Positions 45,118 to 57,642 of a DNA stretch of 64,000 bases are shown piece by piece. This DNA comes from Hemileia vastatrix. Lineage: Eukaryota > Basidiomycota > Pucciniomycetes > Pucciniales > Zaghouaniaceae. The stretch lies in NCBI GenBank assembly GCA_030280995.1, contig JASXTE010000001.1, forward strand, positions 29,792,606-29,856,605, in the 5' to 3' direction. The notes beneath the pieces are model-generated. The model was given only the letters and a program-made list of their open reading frames with translations. It was not told the DNA's origin and ran no database searches. The first letter of the stretch is position 1, and each line of letters begins with the position of its first letter. The position numbers and the translations under genes were made by a program.

Positions 45118-45941
45118 TGTCAGCCAGGCTACTAGACTTACCCAGTGAAATAATTAATTAATTACTGGATGAAGCTGCACCTTATCATTTTTAATTATTA
45201 TTTAATTATAATTTAGTTACATTAAAATTAGTTATAATAAATTAACTAATTACAGAATGTTAAAATTAAAAAATTAATTAATTAATTAAATAATTAAAAT
45301 TAAAAATATAATTTTGTCCCTTATATTTTTCTCTAACACCGTGCTCATTTGACAGGTTGGGAAAAAATAAAATTTTATATTAAAAAATAAATATAAAGAT
45401 AAAATAAGATTTAAATATTCAAATAATATTAAATATATACAAAAAAATCAAATTTCTTATTTAGAATTGACTTTTACAGTACATATTAAATATATTGATG
45501 TCTTTCTGACATATTCTGTAAATACATCTTTTTGATGCCTTCTTTTTAGAATAACTTTAGTATTTGAAAAACTCTTTCTGGAATGTTCTTTTCTCTCTCT
45601 CTCCCTACTGTTTTTAGAATTTGATTGCCGTGCTTTGTCTCTCCTTTGCCTATAAAAGGCCTCTCTTTTTGTTGTCTTTTAATCATTCTTTTTACCAACT
45701 CATTTATTACAACAACTACAACAGTTAAAACTTATTTCTTATATTTTATATCTTTAGTATTTACAACAGACGTAATTCTAATCTATAAATTATATAAATA
45801 TCTAAATCTACCTCTTATTTTGAGTAAAAGAAATCATACTTGATTGAGAAATACGTACCTAATTATTGAGAGTCAAAGAAATCCTTAAAATCTTCATATT
45901 ACACCGTACCAAAGCTTCTAGACCAAAAGTGAACCTTGACA
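45118..45941 (+). repeat. 3' LTR of chromovirus C
   Basis: 824 bp, same ends as the 5' LTR; TATAAAAG at 45651. Followed by GGAGT. Confidence 0.93.
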
Positions 45942-46781
45942 GGAGTGCACAGACCTTCAATCCAGATGATGTCACTGCTATCCCCGGCAATTACAGCACT
46001 GTGAGGGCCCATCACCTCCCCATGGCGTCCACTTCAAGCAGTTTCAACACCCAGACCTCCAGTAAGGACCCTCCATCACTATTAATAATAACACAGATCT
46101 ATACCATAAATAGAAAATCCAGATAAAAGCGGATACCATGAAGAAACAGGTAAAATAAACAATCAAAAAGAGATTTAATGAAGCCAAAAGCATATAAACG
46201 AAACAAATAAAATGTCCAAGCCCCAAATAACATCTTTAAGCATCCATATTAACCCAGAAATGTCCTTCCAACCCATAAATCCGTGAATAACCATCCAAGG
46301 AAGTAAATTAAGTTGTCCAAACTGGGTGTGTGCGCCTGATATAGGTGTCTATGCTTCTGTAGGCATTGTGAGTCCACTGATTTTGTCCATATGACCTAAA
46401 ATAAGCAGAAAAACAAAGTTTATAGGCTATTAAGGGGCTAAAACCCACTTATATACCTAAATATACATAATATAATGCATATTTCACTGAATATGAGATT
46501 TATGTATACATATAAGCTTATGTATGTCAATAATTACTTCATATCACTTAAGATAAGTATATTATGACTCCATTAGCACCTTAATAAATATTATTAGGCC
46601 ATGGATAAGCTATTTAAACTATTATAAGTTATATAATAGAATAATAATTATATATATATATATAATAAAATAATATATATTATTATTTTAACCTTATTTT
46701 TAAGATATAAGCTTAATCTACTTAAGGTTATCTTATTTTATACATAAGAAATACTCAGTCCTAAGGATATTTAGGCTGACA

Positions 46782-47640
46782 GTTAGTATGCCATTTGGCC
46801 CTAAAAATGCCCCTTCAGATTTTCAAAAAGTTATGGATAACAAATTCCATCAAGAAATAATTGAAGGATGGCTGATGGCCTACATTTATGATATAATCAT
46901 ATTCTCTAAAACATTTGAGGACCATCTTAACCACCTGTGTAAAGTGTTCCATAGGATGAATGAGATAAATATAACACTTGCCTTGAAAAAATCCAAATTT
47001 GGTTTTCATTCATTGAAAGTGCTTGGTAATGTTGTCTTAGGTTTACAGATATGTGTTGACCAAAACAAAGTGACAGCCATACAACCGGTGAAAGCTCCTA
47101 CAACAGTTAGAGGGCTCCAGAGTTCTTTGGGAATGTGTGGATACTATAGACAGTATATTAAAAAAAATTAGGTCATAGAATTACCCCTCAACTAATTAAC
47201 TAGGAAATATGTTACTTTTGTCTGGAACAGTGAAAGACTAAGAGCTTTTGACACTATGAAACATTGTTTGATGTCAGCACCAATTCTTGCTTTGCCTGAA
47301 TTAATCAACCATTTTTTTTAAACACTGATGGCAGTTTTATTGGTCTTGGTGCTGCTCTCCATCAAAAACAAAATATGAATGATAAAGTATCAGAAATAGT
47401 AATTTGTTATATTTCAAGAACCTTGAGTAATAGTGAATTAAAATATGGTGCCACTCAACTTGAGTGTTTGGCAGTAGTGTGGGCTCTAGAGAAGCTACAT
47501 TTTTATCTGGATGACCAGAAATTTGAACTTATCTCTGACTGTAGTGAAGTTTAATAACTCTTGAACTTAAAAACACCTAAAAGACATATGTTCAGATGGC
47601 AGCTAGATGTTCAAGAATACAGAGGGAGGATGAAAATAAT
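46782..47640 (+). pseudogene. RT (second half) and RNase H of D
   Basis: Resumes at MPFGPKNAPSDFQKVMDN; the RT active site is AYIYDIII, so the first Asp of YIDD is Tyr. RNase H has [12 protein letters not shown] before insert F. Stops near 47171, 47320 and 47550. Confidence 0.82.
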
Positions 47641-48881
47641 TTTTGGCCTGCTCGTCTAGAAGAAGGTGAAAAGGAAGCTGAAAAGAGAGATTTTAAATGA
47701 TAAGAGTAAAATGGAAGGAAAAAGAGAGGAATAAAAGGAACTGGATGATTAAATAGTTGGTCTAATAGACAAGGTGGACGTGGGATAGAGTAGTTATACT
47801 AGTAAGTACTATTAATTTCTCCCTGCTAAATTATCAACCTCTAAATATTTGAATATTCTTAAAACAACCCTTAGAATTTATTTTAATATTTAAGAAGGCT
47901 GAAGCGCAACTAAAAATGTAAATAAAATAAAATATAATGTATTTAAAATATGATTAGTAGTAAGTTATAAGGCTAAAGGGGATTAACCAAGGCCTTTTTA
48001 TAGGCAAGGGGACCTCTGAAGTGCTAAAAATTAGTATATACAAAATAGTAATAAGATAAAACAAGAAGATAAAAGAAAATAATTGAAACATATTAATTGA
48101 GAGAAAAATATATGAAACAAATAATTAAATCCTAATTAAGAAACTAATTTTCCCACCATGAATTCCCAAATCAGTTAATTAAAGTAATGAGTAACTAAAT
48201 GAACCTGAGACATAAGAACTATGAGAAAAAATAATTCAAAACAGGTATTACAATGTTTTTTCAGGGTTTTTAAGTGAAAAAAATAAAAAATTTTGACGCA
48301 ACAAAGTATGTAATCAAATTTAATTTAGTGTAAAGCAAAAATAATTAATTGTTTAAACTATGTAATTAAATAACTAGTTTAAATGAAACAAATAATTAAT
48401 TTAATGATATTGCTAATTTAAATTGAGAATTTGAATACTATTTTATTAAATAAGTGTTTTAATGAATTTAATATTTCATTGACACAATTAAGGGTCAAAA
48501 AGCGCCACTAATTATGGAAAATATTTTATATGAAAAGGTTTAATTACATATTTAAATTAAACAATTAATGTAATTACAATATAAGATAATTAAAAGGATT
48601 TAATTATATTATAAAAATGTAATTAATTAATTATTTATTAAATACATATAAATGTGTCCCTTTATATGGAATATGATAATTAAATTGCTGTATACTTAAT
48701 TTATATGATAATAGAATTAATATAAAATTTATTTTACTTATAAAATAAAATATTTATATTATATATATATTATGTAATATAAATTTAATTTAAATACATA
48801 AGCTACAATTATTATGTCCTCTTTTAATTCCAATAAATTTGTATGTTTATTTACTGGGCTCCTGGAACATCCTGGCTGACA
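47641..48881. mobile_element. Insert F in the RNase H of D (probable solo LTR)
   Basis: 1241 bp, flanked by ATAAT (47636-47640, 48882-48886). The right end CATCCTGGCTGACA matches the E/G end; the left end TTTTGGCCTGCTCGTC looks like a mutated TGTCAG-type start. Extremely AT-rich with no gene. Confidence 0.65.
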
Positions 48882-50566
48882 ATAATTCATAGGGCTAGTA
48901 TTTTTCACTCAAATGTGGATATTTTATCAAGTTTGCCTTTTCCAAATGATGAAAATACTCCTGCATATGATCCTGAGGAGGAAATAATTCACATTCATGG
49001 GATATATGTGGTTGATATGGAGGAAGAGCTATTACAGCTTATTCTGGATTCATATGATTAAGACACTGACTTATAGATGTTATATACTATATTAAATGAT
49101 CTAAATAATGCTTCAATACAAGAATTAATTAAAAACCTCGACTAAAGTACCAGAAAACTTTGGAAAAAGGTAAATTTTCAATTTATGAAGGCTACCTCTA
49201 TTATAGAAGAAAGTTGAGTAATATTATTATTTTTCCTCCTTCTATGAAAGAGATCATCTTGAAGATTTGTCATGATGACATATTGGCTGAACATTTTGAT
49301 CTTGAAAAAACTATGATCAGAATTAAGAACACTTATTGGTGGGTTAGTATTTCTGAAGATACTAAATTATATGTTGAATCCTGTGATTCTTGCCAAAAAT
49401 CAAAAAGATTAACTGGTAAAAGAGCTGGATCAATGCAACATATTGAAGCTCCTGATGCACCATGGCAAAAAATAAACATGAACTTTGTAACCAGATTGTT
49501 CATTGCTGGGAAAGACAGCTATAACTCTTGCTGGGTTATTGTGGACAGATTCACAAAAATGTGTAAATTTATACCTACTCACAAGTATTTTTCCACTAAA
49601 GAATTAGCTACCTTGTGGTGGTCTCATATGTTTAATACTGCTAATTTTCCAAAGGCCATAGTCTCTGATAGAGACCCTAAATTTACTTCTGAATTTTGGA
49701 TGTTTCTGATGGATTTTTGTGCTTGTGATCTAAAGCTTTCTACTGCCCATCACCCCCAGAATGATTGATTAGCTGAAAGAATGAATCAGACTTTAGAGGA
49801 CATGATAATAAGGTATTGTGCCTTTGGCCTTGAGTACAAAGAGAATGAAAGATTCAGTCATGATTGGGTTACCTTACTTCCTGGTTTGGAACTTGCTTAC
49901 AATAGCACTGTTCATTCTGTTACTCAGAAAAAGCCTTTTGAGCTCTGGCTTGGATATGTTCCAAATACTCCTGTTTAAATTCTCAATAATAAAATACCTA
50001 AATTGGATTTAAATCCTGGTGTAAAATATTTACTCCAAATGCAAAAACTTTGCAGAAGTCATTCTCAAAAATGTATTGAAAAATATTTTGAATTTGTGAA
50101 GAAGAGGTGGGACAAATCCCATAAAGAATACACTTTTAAAAAGGGTGATGAAGTACTGATTTCTACAGTCCACTTCAATATACAAGGTAATAAAAAATTG
50201 AAAGACCCATTTGTAGGTCCATTTGTTGTCAGAAGAATGGTTGGTGATAATGCAGTTGAAGTTAACCTGTACTCTCCATATGACAGGAAACATCCTGTTT
50301 TTCAAATATCTCATCTGAAACCTCACACATCCAATAGTGATTTATTTTACAAAAGTAGTAGAAGACCAATAAAGATCCCTCTTGAAATTAATGAAACAGC
50401 AGAAATTGATAAGATTCTCAATGACAGAATAATTACTGCTGAAAAAGGTACTGAATACTTATTGAGATTCAAGAATAAATCTTATGAATATGATCCTTGG
50501 ATACCTGGGAAAGAGATATATAACCTTCCTACTCTACTAAAGAAATATAAAAATAAAAAATCATAG
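48882..50566 (+). pseudogene. RNase H end, integrase and chromodomain of D
   Basis: Integrase keeps the CxxC (SCDSCQKSK) that C has lost, but has Asn at the first catalytic position (NMNFVTRLF), SDRDPKF for the second, and QND then TGA in place of QTDGLAER. The chromodomain-like tail is intact (AEIDKILNDRIITAEKGTEY..YDPWIPGKE). ORF pieces 49160-49768, 49781-49978 and 50003-50566. Confidence 0.85.
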
Positions 50567-50597
50567 CATTTTTTTATTGTTTTTTGGAGTGAGGGAG

Positions 50598-51403
50598 TGT
50601 CAGCCAGGCTGCTAGACTTACCCAGTAAAATAATTATTTATTTACTGGGATTAAGCCATGCCTTTTTATTTCTTATTTTATTATTAATTATATTATATTT
50701 TCTTTAAAATTACTTGTAATAAATTAACTTAGTACAATAAGTAAATTTAGTTAATATTAAAATTTATATTAATATCCCTTATATTTTTTATTCCCTAACA
50801 CTGTCCTCAATGACATGTTAAAAGAGATTAAAATATACTAATACTAAAAATGATAAAAATTCAAATTAGTTTATATAAAATACTCAAATTATATTAAATT
50901 CTAAAAATTTGAAATTCAAATTTTTTTGTACTAAGTGTGACATTTAAAAGTGAACTTTTAAATATATCAAATAAATTGATATATATTATAATATATTTTA
51001 TTGGCACATCTTTTTAGTACTCTCTGTTATTTTTAATTTCTTATTTTGGAAGGGTCTTTTCTCTCACACCCCTGTATGTAGGTTTCTTAACTCTGTGTGC
51101 TCTCTATCCTTTTTTCCTATAAAAGGCCTTCCACTTTGTGCTATTTTTCTTCATTCCATACAACTTACAATTTAATTATATGAAAATAAAAAACTATTTT
51201 ATTACTACTACTACTGTTTTAGTACTTACAATTGCATAAATCTAAACCTTATAAGTAATAATACTATTATCCCTTTAAATTTATTTTGAGTAATTAAAAA
51301 CATAGATAAAATCTACGTACCTTCTTTGAAATACTTGAGTTATCCACCTTCTGTGCCGTTTGGACCACCATAAAATCTTCTAGACCATTGGGACCCCTTC
51401 ACA
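50598..51403 (+). repeat. 3' LTR of chromovirus D
   Basis: Starts TGTCAGCCAGGCTGCTAG after GTGAGGGAG; ends near CCCCTTCACA. TATA as CCTATAAAAGGCC near 51118. More diverged from D's 5' LTR than C's LTRs are from each other. Confidence 0.8.
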
Positions 51404-51824
51404 ATTCCTCATTCCAAAATGAAGACCAAGTCTAGAAACTAAGTTTGGGACTTTCCAAAGGTATAGGAAAAATGAGCCCCATGAAACATTTTAATGTTAT
51501 CATGATTAACTTTTATACAAAATAAGATTTTTGGCTTATTACTTTAGTTTAGTAAATTGAAATATCAGATTTGTTTATTAAAACTTTATGATAGAATAAA
51601 AAATATTTGATGATTTTACAAATCTCCAAAATTTTTTTATCTACCTAAAGCTTTGAAAATTTATTAATTTTACCTTTTTTTTACCTTGTTTATTTTTTGG
51701 ACTAACCTTTGACTGATCTGATAAGAGAAGCAAAAATGTGTGAAGGATAGACATATGAAAATGGTAAGAAAAAGAGAAAAACACACCTTGATGAAAGGGA
51801 AGAATCATAGGTAAATAGAAAGGT

Positions 51825-54815
51825 TTTCAGCCTGGATATCTCCATGACTGAGTAAGAAGTACTTATAAGTTATTTTAAACACCTGGAATATACATGGGAG
51901 CAATAAATTAGAGTACACAAATTATCAGGCTTAGTCCAAGTCCAGAGATGTGAATAGCTTGCTGGTCTAGTGTCTAGAAGATTTAAAAAAGGTCCCAAAT
52001 GAATACAATGGTATAAAACAAGCAAGTAGAAGAATAAAATCAATTATAAGGCTCAGTAATTTACTCTCACTTATTATAATTGGTATTACAAGGCTTATTG
52101 TTGTGCATAAAAATAGATGTAATATATTTAAAATACTATTCAAAGACTCTCTAAAGTACTAATGAAATGTAAGATAAATTGTATTGGTTATATATTGTAA
52201 TTGTAATTGTAAAAATGATAAATTGAATGTAGAAAATATGACCAAAAACCCCCTCCTTTTATACCCAAAAATTCCCCAATGATGCCCCTTGATGATTCCA
52301 ATTCTATACACGGCCAAATGCGCCTCAAAATAACTAATAGACCTGTCCAACAACATAAGGAATGACCAATGACAACCAAATAATAATATCACACAACAAA
52401 ATCCTGAAATAATAGGGATAATCCATCACAAATAAAGAATAACCCAAAAAAGAGTGTATATGTGTGTAATATCTATTTTTAATAGACTAAAAATAAAGAA
52501 AAGGTACTAAATATAACACAGTATTAAGGGGGATTAACAGTAGAAATTTTAGAGTTAATTATTACAAATTTATATGTGAAATCCCTGTCCAAAAATAAGC
52601 ATTATTGACTGAGAAACCACTGAAAAACCTAATTTAATGTGTGTAAGGGCTGATCCCTGTATGCAGACTCTTGGCAGGCGTAACCACGGGTAAATCCTTG
52701 ACTAAATAGGCGGTTTTTGAGTGTGGTAGCATAATTGGGCACCAAGACTGATGTAACTAATGCAATTAGTGCATTTAATAAGGTTAAATCACATTGAAAC
52801 TAAATTAAGACACTAAATAAGCGTCCCTTGCCTATTTTAGTGTGTTTCCACATATAGTGCATGTATGTGGGTTAATTTTAGCGTGAAAAATACTAACTTT
52901 GCTTAAAATGAAGCTATTCACACGGGAAAAATGCAGGCAGTATGTAGCCACTGCACAGAGGCCATTTCTGGCATAAAAATCACCAAATTTGAAAAGTGTT
53001 ATTTTTACACTTTTAAATAGCCAGATCAATTGTTCCAAATAAGGCAAATTGATCTGTCAAGGCGCATTTTTATTATCTTAACATTTATAGCGCATATATC
53101 CAACTTTTAGTGATAATAAGCGCATTTATCAATTATTTCAATAAAATAATAGAAAAATTAGCTTTATGTGTACTTAAAAATTATGTAGGCTTATGACTAA
53201 GGTTTTTAAGGTTACCCTAACATATTCTAACTTAATATTAAGTACATAAGACTTAAATAAGGTGAATATATGCGTGTATATAATGCTTTATAATGGCATA
53301 TATTTGTATTAAATCAATTTTTTATGCAATTATTTATTGTTCCCATGTATGCTACATATGTTTAACATAATTTGTTAGTAATTTTACTCAGTCCTGAGAA
53401 TATTCAGGCTGACACAAATAGTATACATAAGTAAATTTATGATAATATACAAAATATGCCATTATATCACCTTATATACATGCATATATCCACCTTTTAT
53501 AACACTTATGTACTTAATAATAAGTTGTAATACTTTAGGGTAATCTTAAGAATCTTAAATACAAGGCTACATAATTTTTAAGTAGACTTTAAGCTGTTGT
53601 TTTCATAGTTTTATGTAAATAACAAGAAATGTGCTTTAAATCACTTAAAACATGACTATACGTGCTATAAATTTAATAATATTAAAAAGGCGCTCTGACA
53701 GATCAATTTGTATTAGTTAGGACTATTGATTTGGCTACTCAAACGCATAAAAATAACTTTTTTAAAATTTGGTGTTTTTTATGCCAGAAATGGCTTCTGT
53801 GTACTGGCCACATACTGCCTGCATTTTTCCCATGTGAATAGCTTCATTTTAAGCAGAGTTAGCTTTTTCACACTATAATTATCCCACATTCTATGCCCAC
53901 TGTTGGGAAGCATGCTAAAATAGGCAACAGGTGCTTATTTAGTGTCCTAGCTTAATTACAAATGCATTGACCCTCTTTATCTGCACTAATTTCATTAATA
54001 ACCTCAATCTTGGAACTTTAATTCACTAGCACTTTTAAATTTGCCTAAATTATTCAAGGATTTACCTGTGCAAGCGCCTGCCAAGGACTGCATTTAGTTA
54101 CCCCACATCTCACACCCATTTTTGTGTTTTTAAGTGGTTTCTCAGTCAATTTTGGTTATTTTTGAATGGGGATTTCATGTAGTATAATGTAATTATTAGC
54201 CCCAACATTTCTTCTGTTAATCCCCCTTATTATTAAGTAATAATTAGTTTTAATTTTCCCTTTTTAGTCTTTTATTTAAATTTATAACATGCATATACTC
54301 TCTTTTTTTCTTATTCTTTATTTTTGATGGATTATCCCTATTACTACAGGATTTTGGAAGGTGATACCATTATAATTATGTTACTGGTCACTCTGTATGT
54401 TTCTATACATGTCTATTAAATAGAATGAGGCTTCATTAACTGTGTATAGAGCTGGTAAATCAAGGGGTTCATTGGGGAAGTTATTGTGTATAAAAGGAAG
54501 GGGTTTTTGGTCTTGTTTTCTACATTCTTTATCATTACATTTCAACCATATAACCAAGCCAATTACAATACATATCAATAGCACTTATAAAGTCTTTGAA
54601 TAGTATCTGAATCATTAAATCTATTTTTCTAACAACTATAAGATTGTAAGCCATATATATAATTAGTGAGATTTATATTATTGAGACCCATATATTGAGT
54701 TATATATTAATACTTATTGGATTTGTACCACAGTATTCATATAGGACCATTAAAATATTCTAGACACTGACCATTCAAGCTAGTTCACATCTTTTTACTT
54801 GACCTTAGCCTGGAA
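51825..54815 (-). mobile_element. Solo LTR G3, split by G2
   Basis: Minus-strand LTR of about 1.49 kb (51825-51922 and 53420-54815) with mutated ends TTTCAGCCTGG and TTAGCCTGGAA, flanked by a perfect AAGGT (51820-51824, 54816-54820). Confidence 0.85.
51923..53414 (+). mobile_element. Solo LTR G2 nested in G3, opposite orientation
   Basis: 1492 bp, start TATCAGGCTTAGTCC (TG mutated to TA), end TATTCAGGCTGACA, flanked by CAAAT (51918-51922, 53415-53419). Together with G3 it forms an inverted repeat more than 1 kb long, centred near 53415. No coding sequence. Confidence 0.87.
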
Positions 54816-54820
54816 AAGGT

Positions 54821-55740
54821 AGTTTGAGGAATCTGGAAGGATAAATGCATGATGTAAACATTATGTTATGCATTATGAAATAAATAAACATGAAAATGGG
54901 AAAAAAGGCTTAACTCTAAAGTTCAATATCTCAGAAACCACTGAACTAAATTCTAGTTGCTTTTCTGGAAATGAAAGACAGGTTTTAGAAATATCTTCAG
55001 CTAAAAGGAGAGTAGATTCAAATAAACCTATCCCTAATACCGACTCTTATTTTCAAAATTTCACAGAAACTTGAAAACCGATGATGAAAATTCCAACAAG
55101 AGGTAGATAAAAGCCTAGATAATCGAAGGAATCTGGATGGATAAATGAATGATGTAAACATTATGATATGCTTTATGAAAAAATTAAAGTGAAATTATAA
55201 AAAAAGGCTCACCTTTAAAGATCAATATCTCAGAAACCACTTAACCAATTTCAAATTGGTTTGATGGAAATGAATGATAGGCTTCAGAAGTATCTTCATC
55301 TAAAAGGACAGTTGATTAAATTAAACCTAACCCTAATTCTGACTTTACTTTTCAAATTTACACAAAAATTTAAAAATTGATGATGAAAAGTCCAAAAAGA
55401 GGGAGATTAAAGCCTAGGAAATAATCAGATAAGAGTTTCAGAATATTTATTCTCTAACTATGCAAGATAAAAACGTAAAATAAGATAAGTGAAATTTGGA
55501 AAAAAAGGCTCAACTTTAACCGTCAATATCTCAGCAACCACTAAACCAAATTAAAAAATTTTTGTGGGAAATGAAAGGTAGCCTTCAGGAGAATCTTCTG
55601 TATAAAGAAAATTTGATTCAAACAAACCTAACCCTAATACTGAGTCTGATTTTCAAAATTTTACAAAAATTTGAAAAGTGGTAATGGAGATGAGAACAAA
55701 AGAAGTTTAATAAGTTCACTGTTATCCAGATAAGAGTCAT
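54821..55740 (+). repeat. Three-unit tandem module with a conserved reading frame, copy 2
   Basis: Units near 54868-55080, 55185-55390 and 55490-55700. The first has an ORF (54868-55074) with TTELNS..GNER..DSNKPIPNTDSYFQNFT, aligned along its length with the minus-strand ORF 24962-24765. Units 2 and 3 keep the pattern with stops. Confidence 0.6.
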
Positions 55741-56158
55741 ACATATATTTAGGTATGAAATTTTTATAAAAGAAATGAGATATCATATAGGCATGAAAAA
55801 AAGGAGATGAAACTCACCTTGATTTAAAAGTAGGAAAAATAGAGTGAGAAAGATTGATGTTGGAATTGTGGGGAAATCAAATATGGAGTAAGTGAAATGC
55901 GTAAAGAATGAGCAATGTGTGTTTTAATGACATGGAACCAAAAAAAGTGAAGTAGAGGAAAGGGGGGATAATGACCATTCCAAGGAGGGATGAAGAGTAG
56001 GGTGATAGAGCTAAAAAATAAAGTAAAGAGGGGGAGAAAAAAAAGGCTAATTTTACCATAAAAATCAAAAGTAACCACTTACAAAAAAAAATAGATACAA
56101 AAAAGAAAAAAAAACCCATAATTTGAAATCAAAAAATCAAAAAAATGAACAAAATGAC
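55741..56158 (-). other. Intron-like or non-coding part of HJ2
   Basis: Matches 22880-23290 in reverse complement; polypyrimidine-rich on the minus strand with several GTAAGT-like sites. No supported protein. Confidence 0.45.
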
Positions 56159-56680
56159 TTACCTGGAGAGATGAGATGAGAAAATAAAAAAAACCAAATT
56201 GTTGTAGGGATGTTTGAGAAGAGGTGGATAGGATATGAGGGATGAATGAAAAAAGAAACAGTGAAAAATTATGTTATTGCAGAAAATATGTGATTTCATG
56301 TTGTGCTGGGGAATGAAAACAAATGAGACATTTAAAAAAGAGACATTCAGAATGAATTCAAAATAAAAATGAATATGCAAAAAACAAAAACAGCAAACCA
56401 AGTGAATAAAGCACACAAGCTGAAAATCTGGAGAGTATGAAAAAAAATTAAAAGGGTTGTGTTTCAAAATGTTGGAGGGTGATTGGCATAATGACAGAGC
56501 CAATTCTGGTGGAAAGAATGTTTTGTGATTCAAGAGAGGGTAGAGCTGGTGCAGTTTTGGGATCCTCTGCTTCATAAAGATCATTGAAAAGACATATAAG
56601 CTAAATTGTCTTCCAAACCTGAGTTAGAATCAGAGTCAGCAGCTAAAGTTAAAGTGATAGCTTTCATAGCTGAGTGAAGT
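56159..56680 (-). pseudogene. Transposase N-terminal remnant of HJ2
   Basis: MKAITLTLAADSDSDSNSGLEDN near 56665 matches the Harb1 transposase start (MALELLLDSDCDSDSDLEED); later MKSHIFCNNII matches MKSHIFSKRIF. The intervening frame is broken. No DDE motif. Confidence 0.6.
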
Positions 56681-57173
56681 TGCTTCCTAGTAGAGAGATG
56701 CTTTATTATTGTTGCTAGAAGGTTTAGGTGATGAGTGTGAAGTGGGAATTCACCATCAAATGAGCAGGTGGGGTGTGTAGATAGAAAAAAATGTTATGTG
56801 TTTGCCACCAAAATTAAGTAGTGTAGAGTGAAGAGACACATAAGGATGAGAAAAAATGTTATGTGTTTGCCACCAAAATCAAGTAGCATAGAGTGAAGAG
56901 ACACTTAAAGATGGCATCTTCAATTATATGTCATGTGACTTGCTTACAAATCAATCATGGATGTGATGAGTTTGGAATCAGGAATTAGGAATGGAAATTG
57001 GGGTATAAGAGGTGGAATAATGCATTATCATGCAATCCTTATCCACTAGCCCCAGGGCTAGTGGATAAGAATTATCAGCAATTAATAATGTCTGATCCTG
57101 GCAAAAAAAATTCCTGATCCCTAATTGCGGATCCCTGAACATTGATACCCCCTATTAACTAGATGAAAGCCTT

Positions 57174-57642
57174 CACCAGGGGCAAAACCATGCCATGTTT
57201 GTGTCTTGGGTGTCAAATTCTTGCACACAAAACATGACATAGAGCCTTGCAAAAATGTGTGACATGGTGACCTTGACTTGTCACATTTTGTTTGCAGGAC
57301 TTGATGTCTTGTAAAAAGTGTGACAAAAGGTCTCTCAATATGTCATGGTTTAGTGCAGCACATTGACACCTGAACTTGAAATGTGACACATTTTTGCCCA
57401 CACCACAAGGGATCATGGGCAAAATTGTGTCACATTTTTATTTTGGGTGTCAATGTCCCACACTCAAATCGTGACTTGGAGTCTTACAAAAAGCATGACA
57501 TGGTGACTCGCCCTGTGTCCCATTTTATTGCTGGACTTGAGGTCTTGTAAAAATGCTAGATATGGGGTCTCACTGTGTGTCACATTTTAGTGCGGGACAT
57601 TGACACCCAAAACACAAACGTGACACGATTTTGCCCCCAGTG
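57174..57642. mobile_element. MITE with CACYRGGGGCAAAA ends
   Basis: 469 bp with inverted ends CACCAGGGGCAAAAC and CACTGGGGGCAAAAT extending about 45 bp (TTGGGTGTCAA inside), flanked by CTT (57171-57173, 57643-57645). Internal sequence repeats GTGTGACA / TGTCACATTTT motifs. CAC ends and a 3-bp duplication suggest a CACTA (CMC)-type non-autonomous element. Confidence 0.65.

Larger units (their letters stand above)
36992..45941 (+). mobile_element. Chromovirus C, nearly intact full-length Ty3/Gypsy element
   Basis: 8950 bp with 824-bp LTRs (36992-37815, 45118-45941), both TGTCA..TGACA, and a perfect 5-bp duplication GGAGT (36987-36991, 45942-45946). The LTRs differ at roughly 17 sites by eye (about 2%). 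Order: LTR, primer site, hairpin leader, one gag-pol frame of 2007 codons, polypurine tract, LTR. Two nonsense codons interrupt the frame. Confidence 0.93.
36648..46781 (+). mobile_element. Solo LTR E, split by chromovirus C
   Basis: TGTCAGTATAGTC at 36648 and GATATTTAGGCTGACA ending 46781, flanked by GTTAG (36643-36647 and 46782-46786) in the RT of D. Without C it is about 1.18 kb (36648-36991 and 45947-46781). No internal genes remain. The end CTCAGTCC-ATAT-AGGCTGACA is shared with the G family. Confidence 0.87.
30637..51403 (+). mobile_element. Chromovirus D, decayed, split by three insertions
   Basis: Plus-strand Ty3/Gypsy element: 5' LTR 30637-31376, leader, gag from 33139, pol broken at 36647 by LTR E, resumed at 46782, broken at 47640 by insert F, resumed at 48882, ending at 50566, then polypurine tract (GTGAGGGAG) and 3' LTR 50598-51403. 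Rejoining at the target duplications (GTTAG for E) restores colinearity with C. Many stops and frameshifts. The two outer flanks do not share a duplication. Confidence 0.88.
51404..57153 (-). mobile_element. Large Harbinger-related element HJ2, split by LTRs G3 and G2
   Basis: The right end at 57153 reads, in reverse complement, AGGGGGTATCAATGTTC with a GGATCCGCAATTAGGGATC subterminal block, a variant of the Harb1 end. Leftwards: transposase N-terminal remnant (56680-56159), intron-like sequence (55830-56160), tandem module (55740-54821), then 51824-51404. The left end was not identified. Confidence 0.65.

Noticed and set aside
51825..54815. ORFs within solo LTRs G2/G3 (52159, 52188, 52832, 54381)
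   Set aside because: They lie in non-coding LTR sequence and are not kept in frame between G1, G2 and G3.
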